Positions 32,352-40,900 are shown, counted from the stretch's first letter. The stretch: DNA of 64,000 bases from Nitrosopumilus sp. (GCF_025699255.1 NZ_JAILWA010000001.1:1-64000), one strand, 5' to 3'. Numbers and translations: made by a program. The notes: generated by a model not told the origin, from the sequence alone.

Positions 32352-32373
32352 TTTCTATATTCGAATTTAGAAA
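32352..32373. repeat. 22-bp palindrome, copy 3
   Basis: TTTCTATATTC then GAATTTAGAAA; one mismatch pair. Lies 92 bp upstream of the zinc-ribbon start and 70 bp from copy 4, downstream of tRNA-Asn on the minus strand. Confidence 0.9.
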
Positions 32374-32421
32374 TATGTTTAATTTTATATGATGATTGTT
32401 TTTCATATGTCAAAATTTATG

Positions 32422-32443
32422 TTTCAAAACTCGAATTTAGAAA
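32422..32443. repeat. 22-bp palindrome, copy 4
   Basis: TTTCAAAACTC then GAATTTAGAAA; two positions of the left arm differ. It begins 7 bases after the 3' end of tRNA-Asn, where a tRNA transcript would end or be trimmed. Confidence 0.85.
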
Positions 32444-32450
32444 TAAGAGC

Positions 32451-32523
32451 GCCTCCCACCAGACTTGAACTGGTGACCAACCGGTTAACAGCCGGTTGCT
32501 CTACCACGCTGAGCTAGGGAGGC
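32451..32523 (-). tRNA. tRNA-Asn (GTT)
   Basis: 73 bases. Acceptor stem GCCTCCC/GGGAGGC, D arm TAGCTCAGCGTGGTAGAGCA, anticodon arm CCGGCTGTTAACCGG with anticodon GTT, T arm with GTTCAAGTC. All four stems pair. No intron and no encoded CCA. Only tRNA seen in the window. Confidence 0.97.
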
Positions 32524-32594
32524 ACAAGTAAAGACCTTGCCAAAAGTGATTTAATCTTTCCGACTATGCAAATTAGACTAAAGTTTAGAATTGT

Positions 32595-32882
32595 TCAGTT
32601 AAATTTTGCAAAAAATTCTTTGATTTCTTTTGCATGACTTTCGACTAATTCGATTATTTCTAAATGTTCATCAGCTGTTGGTTCCCTTTGATGAACAATT
32701 TGAAAAGCACTAAGTGCAGAACCAACCATTTCTCCTACAAAAAATCCACACAAAAAATCTCCAATGTTTCCACATTCCCATGTTTCTCCAATTCTTGGAG
32801 ATGCTCCTGCAGATTTGTATAGTTCTAATGTTTGTTCAATTAAATCTGTAGTTTGTTTTGAAAACTCGGGGTCTAGAGTCAT
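32595..32882 (-). CDS. Conserved helical protein next to the ribosomal cluster
   Basis: 95 residues. Helical (DLIEQTLELYKSAG; FLCGFFVGEMVGSALSAFQI; EIIELVESHAKEIKEFF). Cys residues at CGNIGDFLCGFF. It lies 15 bp after the L6 stop and is probably the last gene of the ribosomal transcript. I recognise no family. Confidence 0.6.
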   Translation of the reverse strand: MTLDPEFSKQTTDLIEQTLELYKSAGASPRIGETWECGNIGDFLCGFFVGEMVGSALSAFQIVHQREPTADEHLEIIELVESHAKEIKEFFAKFN

Positions 32883-32897
32883 TTGAAAAGAATAATT

Positions 32898-33455
32898 CTA
32901 TTTGTCAATGCCTTTTTTCTTCTCAAATGCATAAATGCCGTCTAAGAATACTCTATGATCTTTGTTCTTAACTTTTGATTTAAGTTCAATATTTGCTGCA
33001 GTTTGAGTAATGTCTGTCCATACTTCTCCTGTAAGGATTACGTCTTCTCCTTTTGGAACTACTTTTGTGTTTCCTACAATATTTGTGATTCTTGGAGCTC
33101 GTTCACCTTGAAAGTTTTCAATTAGAATTTTTTTCCCTTCTACTTTTACTGTGATAGGAAAGTGTGAAAAAACAATTTTCATTTTTATTGTATATCCTGT
33201 TACTAAACCCTCACAAATATTTTTGATAATTGATCTTGCAGTATGTAGAATTGCATAATCTCTTTTCTTTTGATTAATTGCAGATAAGAGAACTTTGCCG
33301 TCGTTAACTTCTACATTAATTGGTATGCTTCTGAAACTTTTGTATGTTTTTCCTAATGGTCCTACAAATGATACCATGTGTTTATCTACTGATACTGTTA
33401 CACCTTCAGGAATGTCTACCTGATCTTTGAATTCTTCTAGTTGATTAGTAGACAT
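32898..33455 (-). CDS. rpl6: Ribosomal protein uL6
   Basis: 185 residues. VSFVGPLGKTYKSF and the second alpha/beta repeat with the C-terminal IYAFEKKKGI fit archaeal uL6, which binds 23S rRNA near the factor site. It overlaps S8 by 11 bp. In many archaea L32e, L19e, L18 and S5 follow; here they do not. Confidence 0.95.
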   Translation of the reverse strand: MSTNQLEEFKDQVDIPEGVTVSVDKHMVSFVGPLGKTYKSFRSIPINVEVNDGKVLLSAINQKKRDYAILHTARSIIKNICEGLVTGYTIKMKIVFSHFPITVKVEGKKILIENFQGERAPRITNIVGNTKVVPKGEDVILTGEVWTDITQTAANIELKSKVKNKDHRVFLDGIYAFEKKKGIDK

Positions 33456-33837
33456 AACCTATCAAAAATCCTCCAATTCCTTTTTGCGATGCTTCATGAT
33501 GAGACATTACTCCTTGGTTTGTTGTAACTAGAAGCATTCCACGATCGTATGCTGGTAGATACTGTTGTTCCCAATTATTGTATTCGTCATTTTTGACTTT
33601 GAATCTTGGGGATATGGCACCACACTTGTTAATTTTTGCTAATAGTTTAATTTTGAATTTTCCTCCTCTTTTGTCATCAATATGTTCGAACTCTCCAATG
33701 TATCCGTCTTTTTGCAAAGTTTTGAGAACTTCAATACCTAATTTTGATGTCGGAAGTATGACACAGTCTGATTTTCTTCGTGATTCGTTATTGTAAAGTG
33801 TGACAAATAGATTTGCTAAGATATTTGTTGCTGGCAT
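33445..33837 (-). CDS. rps8: Ribosomal protein uS8
   Basis: 130 residues. Begins MPATNILANLFVTLYNNESR and ends with VTTNQGVMSHHEASQKGIGG, the uS8 signature that contacts helix 21 of 16S rRNA. Between S14 and L6 as usual for the spc group. Confidence 0.95.
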   Translation of the reverse strand: MPATNILANLFVTLYNNESRRKSDCVILPTSKLGIEVLKTLQKDGYIGEFEHIDDKRGGKFKIKLLAKINKCGAISPRFKVKNDEYNNWEQQYLPAYDRGMLLVTTNQGVMSHHEASQKGIGGFLIGYVY

Positions 33838-33843
33838 GTTATA

Positions 33844-34023
33844 TCACTTGTTTTTCCTGAACCCTAAAGATGTTGCGACTTCTCTGAAGCATCGTCTGCA
33901 TAACATTAAATCATATTTTTGGATGACAGCTGTATAGTCTCCACATCTTTTACACCATTTTGAACCTCTTCCAAAGTCATGTTTTTTTCTACCTGTTGCT
34001 TCATAAGATCTATCTTTTGCCAT
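33844..34023 (-). CDS. rps14: Ribosomal protein uS14, zinc-binding type
   Basis: 59 residues, read directly from the L5-S8 gap. Four cysteines (WCKRCGDY and LMLCRRCFRE) form the zinc knuckle of the short archaeal uS14; the C-terminus SLGFRKNK is typical. Its ATG shares one base with the L5 stop (TAATG), so translation is coupled. Confidence 0.95.
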   Translation of the reverse strand: MAKDRSYEATGRKKHDFGRGSKWCKRCGDYTAVIQKYDLMLCRRCFREVATSLGFRKNK

Positions 34024-34544
34024 TATGTTACGGTCACTCCAAATTCTTTTGCTAGATAATCTTTTGCTTCTTGACTTTTTATGATGTGTGATTTTCCTAC
34101 TCTGGCTTTGTGTTTACTTCGTGTTCTTATTCCATATCCTGGTCTTGTTAATGTAACTGAAATACCTAAACCTAAAATTCCGATCTGTGGATCATATTTC
34201 ACTCCTGGAATATCAATATGTTCTCTAATTCCAAATGAAAAATTACCAAAATTATCAAATGATCTGCCATTTACGGTGTTGCCTTTCGCTTCTAGTAATC
34301 TTTTTAGTAACGCCACGGCATCGTTGCCTCTAATTGTAACTGCAGCTCCGATTGGTTCTCCTTTTCTTACTCCCCAATCTCTTTGTGTTTCTTTTGCATT
34401 TCGTGCAGAAGATTTTTTTCCAGATATTTGATCAAGAGCTTTTCTTGCAATGCTAATTATGTCTCCTGATTTGCCTACACCCATATTCAATACCACTTTC
34501 TCTAATGAGATTTTTTTCATTGGGGATTCTGTTACTTGAGACAT
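34023..34544 (-). CDS. rpl5: Ribosomal protein uL5
   Basis: 173 residues. EKVVLNMGVGKSGD, KETQRDWGVRKGEPIGAAVT and the FSFGIREHIDIPGVKYDPQI region are uL5 hallmarks; it binds 5S rRNA. Position between S4e and S14 is standard for archaea. Confidence 0.96.
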   Translation of the reverse strand: MSQVTESPMKKISLEKVVLNMGVGKSGDIISIARKALDQISGKKSSARNAKETQRDWGVRKGEPIGAAVTIRGNDAVALLKRLLEAKGNTVNGRSFDNFGNFSFGIREHIDIPGVKYDPQIGILGLGISVTLTRPGYGIRTRSKHKARVGKSHIIKSQEAKDYLAKEFGVTVT

Positions 34545-34548
34545 AAGA

Positions 34549-35265
34549 TCACTTTAATTGAATAATTGGCTCCTCTTTTCCAATTGGCATAATGATGTCT
34601 GCGGGGATTTCAATTTTTCTATCTCCTAATGAGAGTATGACTCTTTTTGGCAGAATGAATGTTCCTTCTTCTATGGTTTCAATCTTGCCAATTCTTCCTG
34701 CATTATTTCCACGTGTTACTAATCCTTGACATCCTGTTTCTAATTTAATTACCTCTATAATTTTTTGATCTGGAATTTGTATTAGACATGTATCTCCAAC
34801 ATTTACTTTAGTATCTGAAATAATTGCACGACCATCATGGAATCCGATTTGCAATTTTCCTTTGTTGATAGTTGTCTTGCTTACAACTCTAACAAGTTTC
34901 TTAGATTTTTCTGATTCGTTAATCTTTATTGGTTTTAACAACTTGTCTTCTGTTGGAACTAGACGATAAACATCTGTAACATCTTGAAGTTCTACAACAT
35001 CCATTAATCCAATTGCATGATGAAGTGATTTTCTTACAACTCCATCAATCTTTACTCTTCCAGAATATATTGCAGTCTTTGCTTCTCTTAAACTTGTAAC
35101 TATATTCAACATATCTCTAAGAAATACTGCAGTTGGTACAGAATGATTCTTTTTATGTGGTCCTGGTTTGACTGTGATTACAAATCGTTTATCTTTTCTT
35201 GTAATTCCCCAGAATTGTGGGGCCATTTGTCTTTTGAGTTTTTTACTGCCTGAAATGCTTACCAT
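34549..35265 (-). CDS. rps4e: Ribosomal protein eS4
   Basis: 238 residues. Archaeal/eukaryotic eS4: N-terminal KKLKRQMAPQFWGITRKDKR, an S4 RNA-binding part with SGRVKIDGVVRK, and a KOW-like end (GNNAGRIGKIETIEEG). Its ATG overlaps the L24 stop by one base. Confidence 0.96.
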   Translation of the reverse strand: MVSISGSKKLKRQMAPQFWGITRKDKRFVITVKPGPHKKNHSVPTAVFLRDMLNIVTSLREAKTAIYSGRVKIDGVVRKSLHHAIGLMDVVELQDVTDVYRLVPTEDKLLKPIKINESEKSKKLVRVVSKTTINKGKLQIGFHDGRAIISDTKVNVGDTCLIQIPDQKIIEVIKLETGCQGLVTRGNNAGRIGKIETIEEGTFILPKRVILSLGDRKIEIPADIIMPIGKEEPIIQLK

Positions 35266-35717
35266 TATTTCTCATCTTCCTCTTTTTTGACCTTATCTGC
35301 TACTTTTGTTTCTTTAGGAACCTCTTTCACTGTTTCTGATTTTGGTGCAGTCTTTGGTTGATTGCTTGGATCTTTTCCTTCTAATTTTGCAATTCTCCAT
35401 TTGTCTTCTCCATTTAGTGATGTAACAACTAGATTTGAAGTGTGAATGTAAACATCATATTTTTCACCTTTTGTTGCTTCTTTTTTAATACCCTCAACTG
35501 CAACACTACTTTTCTGTGTAGATATTTTAGAAATCTTGCCGTCTACTCCTTTGAATTCTCCTCTAACAATTTTGATGCTGTCTCCTTCAACTACTCTTAC
35601 ACTTCTTTTTCCATATTTTTTCTGAAGATCTTTTGAAAGTGCACTTCCAAGTTGTTTACTTTTTGTAGTGTAAGTTGATTGATAAATCATCTGATTGCGC
35701 ATTTTTGTTGGTTTCAT
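35265..35717 (-). CDS. rpl24: Ribosomal protein uL24 with acidic/Lys-rich tail
   Basis: 150 residues. The KOW part [20 protein letters not shown] identifies uL24, an assembly initiator of the large subunit. After residue about 115 there is a charged extension ([18 protein letters not shown]) ending KKEEDEK that typical archaeal L24 lacks; it may be disordered. Confidence 0.94.
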   Translation of the reverse strand: MKPTKMRNQMIYQSTYTTKSKQLGSALSKDLQKKYGKRSVRVVEGDSIKIVRGEFKGVDGKISKISTQKSSVAVEGIKKEATKGEKYDVYIHTSNLVVTSLNGEDKWRIAKLEGKDPSNQPKTAPKSETVKEVPKETKVADKVKKEEDEK

Positions 35718-35721
35718 TTTA

Positions 35722-36144
35722 TCATACCACCATTGATGCCAAGTTAGCTACTCTTGGCCATTTTTCTGTTGCTTCAGCTGCTACTGGTCCTTTGATGTCC
35801 GTTCCTTTTGTTTCTCCTTCTGGAGTAATTAACACTGCTGCATTATCTTCAAAACAAACTCTTACACCGTTTAATCTTCTAATTGCATATTTTTGTCTAA
35901 TGATTACGGCACCGTAAACTTGTTTTCTTAATTCTGCAGGACCTTTTTTAACTACTACATTACAAAAGTCTCCCACAGATGCTGATGCTAGTCTTGATGA
36001 TCTAGTGTGATGTCTTGGAACATTAATGACTTCTAAAATTTTGGCCCCTGAATTATCTGCACATACTATGTTTGCACCGATAGGAATTACTTTAGTTACA
36101 TATGGTCGAAATTCTTCTACTCCTTTACCTGCTTGCTTTGCCAT
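35722..36144 (-). CDS. rpl14: Ribosomal protein uL14
   Basis: 140 residues. [38 protein letters not shown] and [17 protein letters not shown] are uL14 hallmarks. It contacts uL19-like partners and 23S rRNA at the subunit interface. Its start overlaps the S17 stop. Confidence 0.96.
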   Translation of the reverse strand: MAKQAGKGVEEFRPYVTKVIPIGANIVCADNSGAKILEVINVPRHHTRSSRLASASVGDFCNVVVKKGPAELRKQVYGAVIIRQKYAIRRLNGVRVCFEDNAAVLITPEGETKGTDIKGPVAAEATEKWPRVANLASMVV

Positions 36145-36467
36145 TATGCTTTAACCTCCACAACTACATAAGATACTGATTTTGAGATTGGTCTGCATTC
36201 TGCAGTCAATACGTGATCTCCTGTTTCGACATCTAAACATGCTGGTACATGTGCATGTATGGTACTTGTGCCTCTGGCATATCTCTTAAACTTGTTAAAG
36301 TAAATTGGGGCATCTTTTTGTAACGTAATTGTTTGTCTTGCTTTGCTTCCTGTAACTTTACCATCAAAGAGCTTTCCTCTAATTGATAAACCTCCGTGGA
36401 ATGGACAATGCTTATCCTCACATTCTCTTGTTGGTTCTTTTACTTTTAATCCGATGTTTTGAGTCAT
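36144..36467 (-). CDS. rps17: Ribosomal protein uS17
   Basis: 107 residues. Archaeal form with an N-terminal ECEDKHCPFHGGLSIRGKLF, the OB-fold region ARQTITLQKDAPIYFNKFKR and HAHVPACLDVETGDHVL. The Cys/His pattern near the start (CEDKHCPFH) may bind zinc, as in some archaeal S17. Overlaps Rpp29 by 4 bp. Confidence 0.95.
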   Translation of the reverse strand: MTQNIGLKVKEPTRECEDKHCPFHGGLSIRGKLFDGKVTGSKARQTITLQKDAPIYFNKFKRYARGTSTIHAHVPACLDVETGDHVLTAECRPISKSVSYVVVEVKA

Positions 36468-36730
36468 GTTTTTCCTCCTATTCTGTCAAAAGGTCTTTTT
36501 GCAATTTTGGTACCTTCTATTTCGATTGATTTACCATCAACTGTGAATTCCCAATTGTTGGTATTTTTTGCAATTGTTTTTGCACCTTTTTTTGTATTAA
36601 TCGTAAACATTGATTTTGTTTCATTAACAATTCTTCCATTTAATCCTATTATTTCGGGATTAGTAGACTGAACAATTTTGGTTTCTAATCCGATTAATTC
36701 ATGTGAAAATATGTTATCTACATTAATCAT
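36464..36730 (-). CDS. rnp1: RNase P protein component 1 (Rpp29/POP4)
   Basis: 88 residues. HELIGLETKIVQSTNPEIIG, GRIVNETKSMFTINTKKGAK and the terminal IAKRPFDRIG match archaeal Rpp29, the Sm-like barrel protein that supports the RNase P RNA in tRNA 5' maturation. It is found between L29 and S17 in most archaeal S10/spc groups. Confidence 0.93.
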   Translation of the reverse strand: MINVDNIFSHELIGLETKIVQSTNPEIIGLNGRIVNETKSMFTINTKKGAKTIAKNTNNWEFTVDGKSIEIEGTKIAKRPFDRIGGKT

Positions 36731-36933
36731 TTTTCTTTCCTCATTTCGTTCAATCTAGTTAGCATTCTTGCAATGTCATGACGTATTGGTTTAAGTTTAC
36801 CGCTTTCTTTTCTCAATGTTCCTTTAGAAGCATCAATTCTAAGTTTAGCAAGTTCACTACGTGATTCATTGATTTTACTTTTAAGATCTTTTTCGTTTAA
36901 TTGTTTTATCGTTTTCATACTGAGTCTGGTCAT
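36727..36933 (-). CDS. rpl29: Ribosomal protein uL29
   Basis: 68 residues. Two-helix protein: [20 protein letters not shown] and [20 protein letters not shown]. It sits near the exit tunnel. Overlaps both neighbours by 4 bp. Confidence 0.94.
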   Translation of the reverse strand: MTRLSMKTIKQLNEKDLKSKINESRSELAKLRIDASKGTLRKESGKLKPIRHDIARMLTRLNEMRKEK

Positions 36934-37718
36934 TTCATCTTGGCCTCCTCCTCTTCTAATGTGTCAATGGATTCCATTTTCTTTGCTTCTAATGCAATTC
37001 TCTCTGATTCTGATTTGGCTTTATCTGCCTTACCTTTAACTTTAACAACTTCAACTTTAGCTCCTTCAACATCAATCTCTTCAACTTTGATTTTTTCATC
37101 TTGTGCTTGTTTTGCTTTCATTGCTTTTTCTGTTCTCATTTCAAATTCTGGTATCAGTCTTTCTTTTCTAGCAATTCTGATTCTGATTCCAATCAAACCC
37201 ATGGCCGTTTTGACATGTGCGATGTCTTCATCCACAACAATTTCGGCATGATGTCCTGCTCTTGGTAAAATTCCTTGAGTATGTTTTTCAAATGCAGAAC
37301 GGTCTCCTCTAAGTTTTCCTGATATTGTAATTTGAACGCCCATTGCGCCTCCTTCCATAATTTGTTTCAAAGTCCACATTGTTGCTCTTCTAAATGCAGT
37401 TCCTCTTTCCAAGTGGGACGCCATCCTATTACACATTACACTAGGTGCAAGTTCTGGTTTTTCAATTTCAACCACTGAAATTTGTGGATTTTTTAATCCA
37501 AAATCTGTCGCTAGTTTTTCAGTAAGTGTTCTTATTCCTGAACCTTTTCTTCCAATGACAATTCCTGGTCTTGTTACATGTAATGCTACTCTGGTTCCTA
37601 CAGGTGTTTTTGAAATTTCTGCATGTGAAAACCCGGCATCTTTGATTGCTTCTCTAAGATAATCTTTGAGTAGCATCATGTTGTAGTTGTCTTTAATTAC
37701 ATTTTTTACTGCAGACAT
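36930..37718 (-). CDS. rps3: Ribosomal protein uS3 with charged C-terminal extension
   Basis: 262 residues. KH domain with [20 protein letters not shown], then [20 protein letters not shown] and [20 protein letters not shown]. The last 50 residues are Lys/Glu-rich ([19 protein letters not shown] ... EEEEAK), longer than usual. uS3 lines the mRNA entry channel. Confidence 0.96.
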   Translation of the reverse strand: MSAVKNVIKDNYNMMLLKDYLREAIKDAGFSHAEISKTPVGTRVALHVTRPGIVIGRKGSGIRTLTEKLATDFGLKNPQISVVEIEKPELAPSVMCNRMASHLERGTAFRRATMWTLKQIMEGGAMGVQITISGKLRGDRSAFEKHTQGILPRAGHHAEIVVDEDIAHVKTAMGLIGIRIRIARKERLIPEFEMRTEKAMKAKQAQDEKIKVEEIDVEGAKVEVVKVKGKADKAKSESERIALEAKKMESIDTLEEEEAKMK

Positions 37719-37720
37719 TT

Positions 37721-38179
37721 CTAAATCTCCTTTGCCACCAATTCTACATGTGTTAATACATTGTTCTTTGGAGTAGCTCTACCCATTGCTCTTGGGATGA
37801 ATCTCTTTACAATTACTCCTTTGTGAACTGTTGCATTAACAATTCTTAATCTGTCTAAATCCATTCCTTTGTATTCTGCATTTGATTCTAAATTGTCTAA
37901 TACTTTGATGAATTCTTTTGCAGTTTTTTGTGGATATCTTCCAGACATTACTCCCGGATCTGGTCTGTGTCCAACTTGATTCTTATATCTTCTAAATGGA
38001 ACTGCTCTGTTCTTATCAACTACTGCAATAAGATAATCTCTTGCTTTCTCAATTGATAATCCTTTGATGGAAACTGCAACTTCTCTAGCATGTTTATGTG
38101 AAATATCTTTTTCCCTTAATGAAGAACGTACGTGTCTGGTTGGATCATAATTTTGGAAAGCGTAATCGAATCTACCCAT
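37721..38179 (-). CDS. rpl22: Ribosomal protein uL22
   Basis: 152 residues from ATG 38179 ([20 protein letters not shown]); a GTG three codons upstream overlaps the S19 stop. [20 protein letters not shown] and [12 protein letters not shown] fit archaeal uL22, which reaches into the exit tunnel. Confidence 0.95.
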   Translation of the reverse strand: MGRFDYAFQNYDPTRHVRSSLREKDISHKHAREVAVSIKGLSIEKARDYLIAVVDKNRAVPFRRYKNQVGHRPDPGVMSGRYPQKTAKEFIKVLDNLESNAEYKGMDLDRLRIVNATVHKGVIVKRFIPRAMGRATPKNNVLTHVELVAKEI

Positions 38180-38184
38180 AACAA

Positions 38185-38580
38185 TCACTTCAATGGTACA
38201 TAGAGACTGGATCTTGATGCACCAACACCTGGGGCACCGTGTGAAACTCTCTTGTTTGTTATTACATATTCTCCTAGATAATGTCCAATCATCTCAGTTA
38301 CTATTGCAACTGGTTGGAATTCTTTCCCTGAAAATACATTTACTGTAACACCTACCATGTATGGCAGAATAATTAAATCTCTAACATGAGTCTTTATTGG
38401 ATTTTTTATTTTTCCTGCTTTTGCAGCTTTGATTTCTTCAATAAGTTTTCTTTTTCCATCTGTGATTCCTCTTGTAAGAGATCGTCTTTGCCTGGAATTG
38501 AATAATGTAAATAATTTTTCTAATGATAAAGCATCAAGTTCCTCTTGTGGAATTCCTCTGTATAAAAATTCTTTAACCAT
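38185..38580 (-). CDS. rps19: Ribosomal protein uS19
   Basis: 131 residues. KTHVRDLIILPYMVGVTVNV, GHYLGEYVITNKRVSHGAPG are uS19 hallmarks. It follows L23 by 41 bp; in most archaea L2 lies in this gap, but here the 41 bases hold no gene. Confidence 0.96.
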   Translation of the reverse strand: MVKEFLYRGIPQEELDALSLEKLFTLFNSRQRRSLTRGITDGKRKLIEEIKAAKAGKIKNPIKTHVRDLIILPYMVGVTVNVFSGKEFQPVAIVTEMIGHYLGEYVITNKRVSHGAPGVGASRSSLYVPLK

Positions 38581-38621
38581 TTTTCTTCTCCATTGTTGTA
38601 CTTCGAGTTTTATGGTCCATA

Positions 38622-38888
38622 TTATAGCATTCCTATCTTCGTTGCCAAATCTCTGGCCTTTTCAGTATTTTCAAACTGCACAAAAGCTTTTTTGCCATAA
38701 ATTGTTCTTGCAGTGTTTACTTTTTTGACTTTTTCATTGTAAAGTGTATTTACTGCTTCTGAAATTTCAGTTTTATTTGCAGATATTTCTACTATGAAGC
38801 AAATCTTACTTTCGTTTTCAACCATAGCAAATGTCTTCTCAGTAATGTAAGGTTTAATGATAATTTTCATTGCTTGATCTACATTCAT
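38622..38888 (-). CDS. rpl23: Ribosomal protein uL23
   Basis: 88 residues. IIKPYITEKTFAMVENESKI, VEISANKTEISEAVNTLY and KKAFVQF fit uL23, the docking site of SRP at the tunnel exit. Overlaps L4 by 4 bp. Confidence 0.95.
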   Translation of the reverse strand: MNVDQAMKIIIKPYITEKTFAMVENESKICFIVEISANKTEISEAVNTLYNEKVKKVNTARTIYGKKAFVQFENTEKARDLATKIGML

Positions 38889-39697
38889 TGTCTTTTCACC
38901 ATGATCTCCAAATGTGTTGATTTAATTTTTCCAATTTCTTCGATTGCTGATTTTGAATAGACTGTTAATCTAATTGGATCTGAGCCTGGTGCTAAATCTA
39001 AAACACTTAATTCTTTAACACTTCTAACGTCAACTCCAGGAATTGCGCCAACTGCTTTTGATAAGTTTGCTGAATCTGTAGTTACAAATAAGACACTTTT
39101 TCCAACTTTCTTGCTTCTACCTCTAAGTCTTGATTGACCTGAACGTGGTTTTCTTGCATCCAATCTTTCAATATCTTGTGTTAACTTTAATGATTCTAGA
39201 ACTTTGGTAATCTCACTTGCCTTGGAAATTGTTTCGATGTCATTTGATACAATGATTGGAAATGATTCTATGCCTTTGATTTTATGTCCTCTGCTTTCTA
39301 TAAGATCTTTTGATGCTGTTGCTGCAATAGCTGAACACAATGCAAGTTTATTTTCTTTTTTGTTTAGTTTTTTGTAAATTACCTTTTCGACTATTGGTGG
39401 GTGTGCTTGTCTTCCTCCTCTGGTAGATGCGACTTCTGCTCCTTGCCCTTGTCTGCCTCCTCCTCCGCCTTGCATTCTTGCAACACGTGATACTCCTTGA
39501 CCTGTTGGAGGATCATTCGAATCTGCAACAACATCCATTCCTGCCATTGGTTTTCTCCCTTGTTTTTGGAATTTATGAGATGTTAGATTAGTGAAAGCCT
39601 TGTGAATTAGTTCTCTTCTAAATGGAGTTGAGAAAACAATTGGAAGTTCTATGTCTGTATCTTTAGTTCCAGTTGTTGTGTAAGAGGATGTTTTCAT
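38885..39697 (-). CDS. rpl4: Ribosomal protein uL4
   Basis: 270 residues. PTGQGVSRVARMQGGGGGRQ with a Gly-rich loop that enters the tunnel, GGRQAHPPIVEKVIYKKLNK and DARKPRSGQSRLRGRSKKVG are archaeal uL4 features. Overlaps L3 by one base. Confidence 0.96.
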   Translation of the reverse strand: MKTSSYTTTGTKDTDIELPIVFSTPFRRELIHKAFTNLTSHKFQKQGRKPMAGMDVVADSNDPPTGQGVSRVARMQGGGGGRQGQGAEVASTRGGRQAHPPIVEKVIYKKLNKKENKLALCSAIAATASKDLIESRGHKIKGIESFPIIVSNDIETISKASEITKVLESLKLTQDIERLDARKPRSGQSRLRGRSKKVGKSVLFVTTDSANLSKAVGAIPGVDVRSVKELSVLDLAPGSDPIRLTVYSKSAIEEIGKIKSTHLEIMVKRQ

Positions 39698-40692
39698 TAT
39701 ACAACTACCTCCAAGATATTTGGTTTGTTAATTTTTGTTGGAACATTTCTAATTTGACTTCTTAATTTGATTAATCTTTTGTATGTGCCTGGAACTGAAC
39801 CTTTTAGAATAATGAAATCTCCTTTAACTAAACCAAAATGTTTGAACCCTCCTTCAGGATTAATTTTAATCTCATTTGATTCTGTGTTTCCCATGATTAG
39901 AATTCTTTTGTCGTATTCTACTCTTTGATGAAAACCTGTTTGTCCTGCTCTTGGAACTGTGTACATAACACTTTGTGGTGAAATTGGACCCAATGAACCA
40001 ACTTCTCTAACTGTTTTTCTTGATTTGTGCTGTTTCTTCTTCACATTCCATCTTCTCATGACTCCTTGCCATCCATGACCTTTTGTAATTGCTGCAACAT
40101 CAACGGATGAACCTGTTTCAAAAATTTGATCAATTTTAATTTCTTTTCCTAATGATTCTTTAACATGTGCAAACTGCTTTTCAATATCTCCACCACTAAC
40201 AGATGCTTCAAAGATGTATGGCTTTTTCTGTTCTAATCCTGCTGCTCTTGGAGATACTGCAACAATTGCAAAAATTTCTTTAATTTTTCTTAATCTTGAT
40301 TCTGCATTTTCAATTGAACCTGAAGTATTTTTTATTGTGATTTCTTTTGCAATGCTTTTTGGAATGTCTTCTGCATATACATCAAATTCTGCATGTTTTC
40401 CATCATGATCTTTTGAATATCCTCTAATCCCTAAAACTAAAACTGGTGGAGTAACTAACACTGTTCCCAGATTCACTAGTTGTTTTCCTGCATTGGGTAC
40501 TTTTTCTCGATCATCAATGCTGACAACTTGGACACATCCTGCTTTGAATCCACAATGTGCCAAAATTTTTGGTTCATCTGATGCTGATAATTTTGGCCAA
40601 GCTCTTATTCTGGCTTCCATGCTTCTTGCACGCACTCTTGGTGAATATGCAAGACTTCCTCTACGTGGTTGGTGTCTTTTTCGAGCTCCCAT
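39697..40692 (-). CDS. rpl3: Ribosomal protein uL3
   Basis: 331 residues. ARKRHQPRRGSLAYSPRVRA at the start, AITKGHGWQGVMRRWNVKKK near the peptidyl-transferase-proximal part and RAGQTGFHQRVEYDKRIL are typical. First gene of the ribosomal run on the minus strand. TTTAATA near 40728 could be its TATA box, with paired GTTAAC motifs just upstream. Confidence 0.96.
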   Translation of the reverse strand: MGARKRHQPRRGSLAYSPRVRARSMEARIRAWPKLSASDEPKILAHCGFKAGCVQVVSIDDREKVPNAGKQLVNLGTVLVTPPVLVLGIRGYSKDHDGKHAEFDVYAEDIPKSIAKEITIKNTSGSIENAESRLRKIKEIFAIVAVSPRAAGLEQKKPYIFEASVSGGDIEKQFAHVKESLGKEIKIDQIFETGSSVDVAAITKGHGWQGVMRRWNVKKKQHKSRKTVREVGSLGPISPQSVMYTVPRAGQTGFHQRVEYDKRILIMGNTESNEIKINPEGGFKHFGLVKGDFIILKGSVPGTYKRLIKLRSQIRNVPTKINKPNILEVVV

Positions 40693-40740
40693 GACTAAAA
40701 CGCATCATCGAATTCCCTCTATTAAACCATGTGAGATATC

Positions 40741-40770
40741 GTTAACTGCTAAAAAATTTTTGGTTAACCA
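40741..40770. promoter_or_regulatory. Paired GTTAAC motif upstream of rpl3
   Basis: GTTAAC at 40741-40746 and GGTTAACC at 40762-40769 (inside the palindrome TTGGTTAACCAA), 22 bp start to start. It lies about 50 bp upstream of the L3 ATG, just before a TTTAATA element. By eye it resembles the bioB operator as well as any other site here. Its regulator is unknown. Confidence 0.35.
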
Positions 40771-40785
40771 ACTGTGCCTAATTTA

Positions 40786-40896
40786 TTATGGTGAAATCAA
40801 CTCGTTAATTGAATTCCAAATGGTGTATCCGCCTATAATGATCCCTATAATTCCTAATCCTATCGCCATTAACAAAAAATTTTTTCTTTCAGCCAT
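40786..40896 (-). CDS. Single-span membrane micro-protein, 36 aa
   Basis: MAERKNFLLMAIGLGIIGII then IGGYTIWNSINELISP. One span with a basic N-terminus. It begins 4 bp after the SPOUT methyltransferase stop and ends about 94 bp before rpl3, so it is probably the second gene of that transcript. Clear coding look; function unknown. Confidence 0.65.
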   Translation of the reverse strand: MAERKNFLLMAIGLGIIGIIIGGYTIWNSINELISP

Positions 40897-40900
40897 GATG

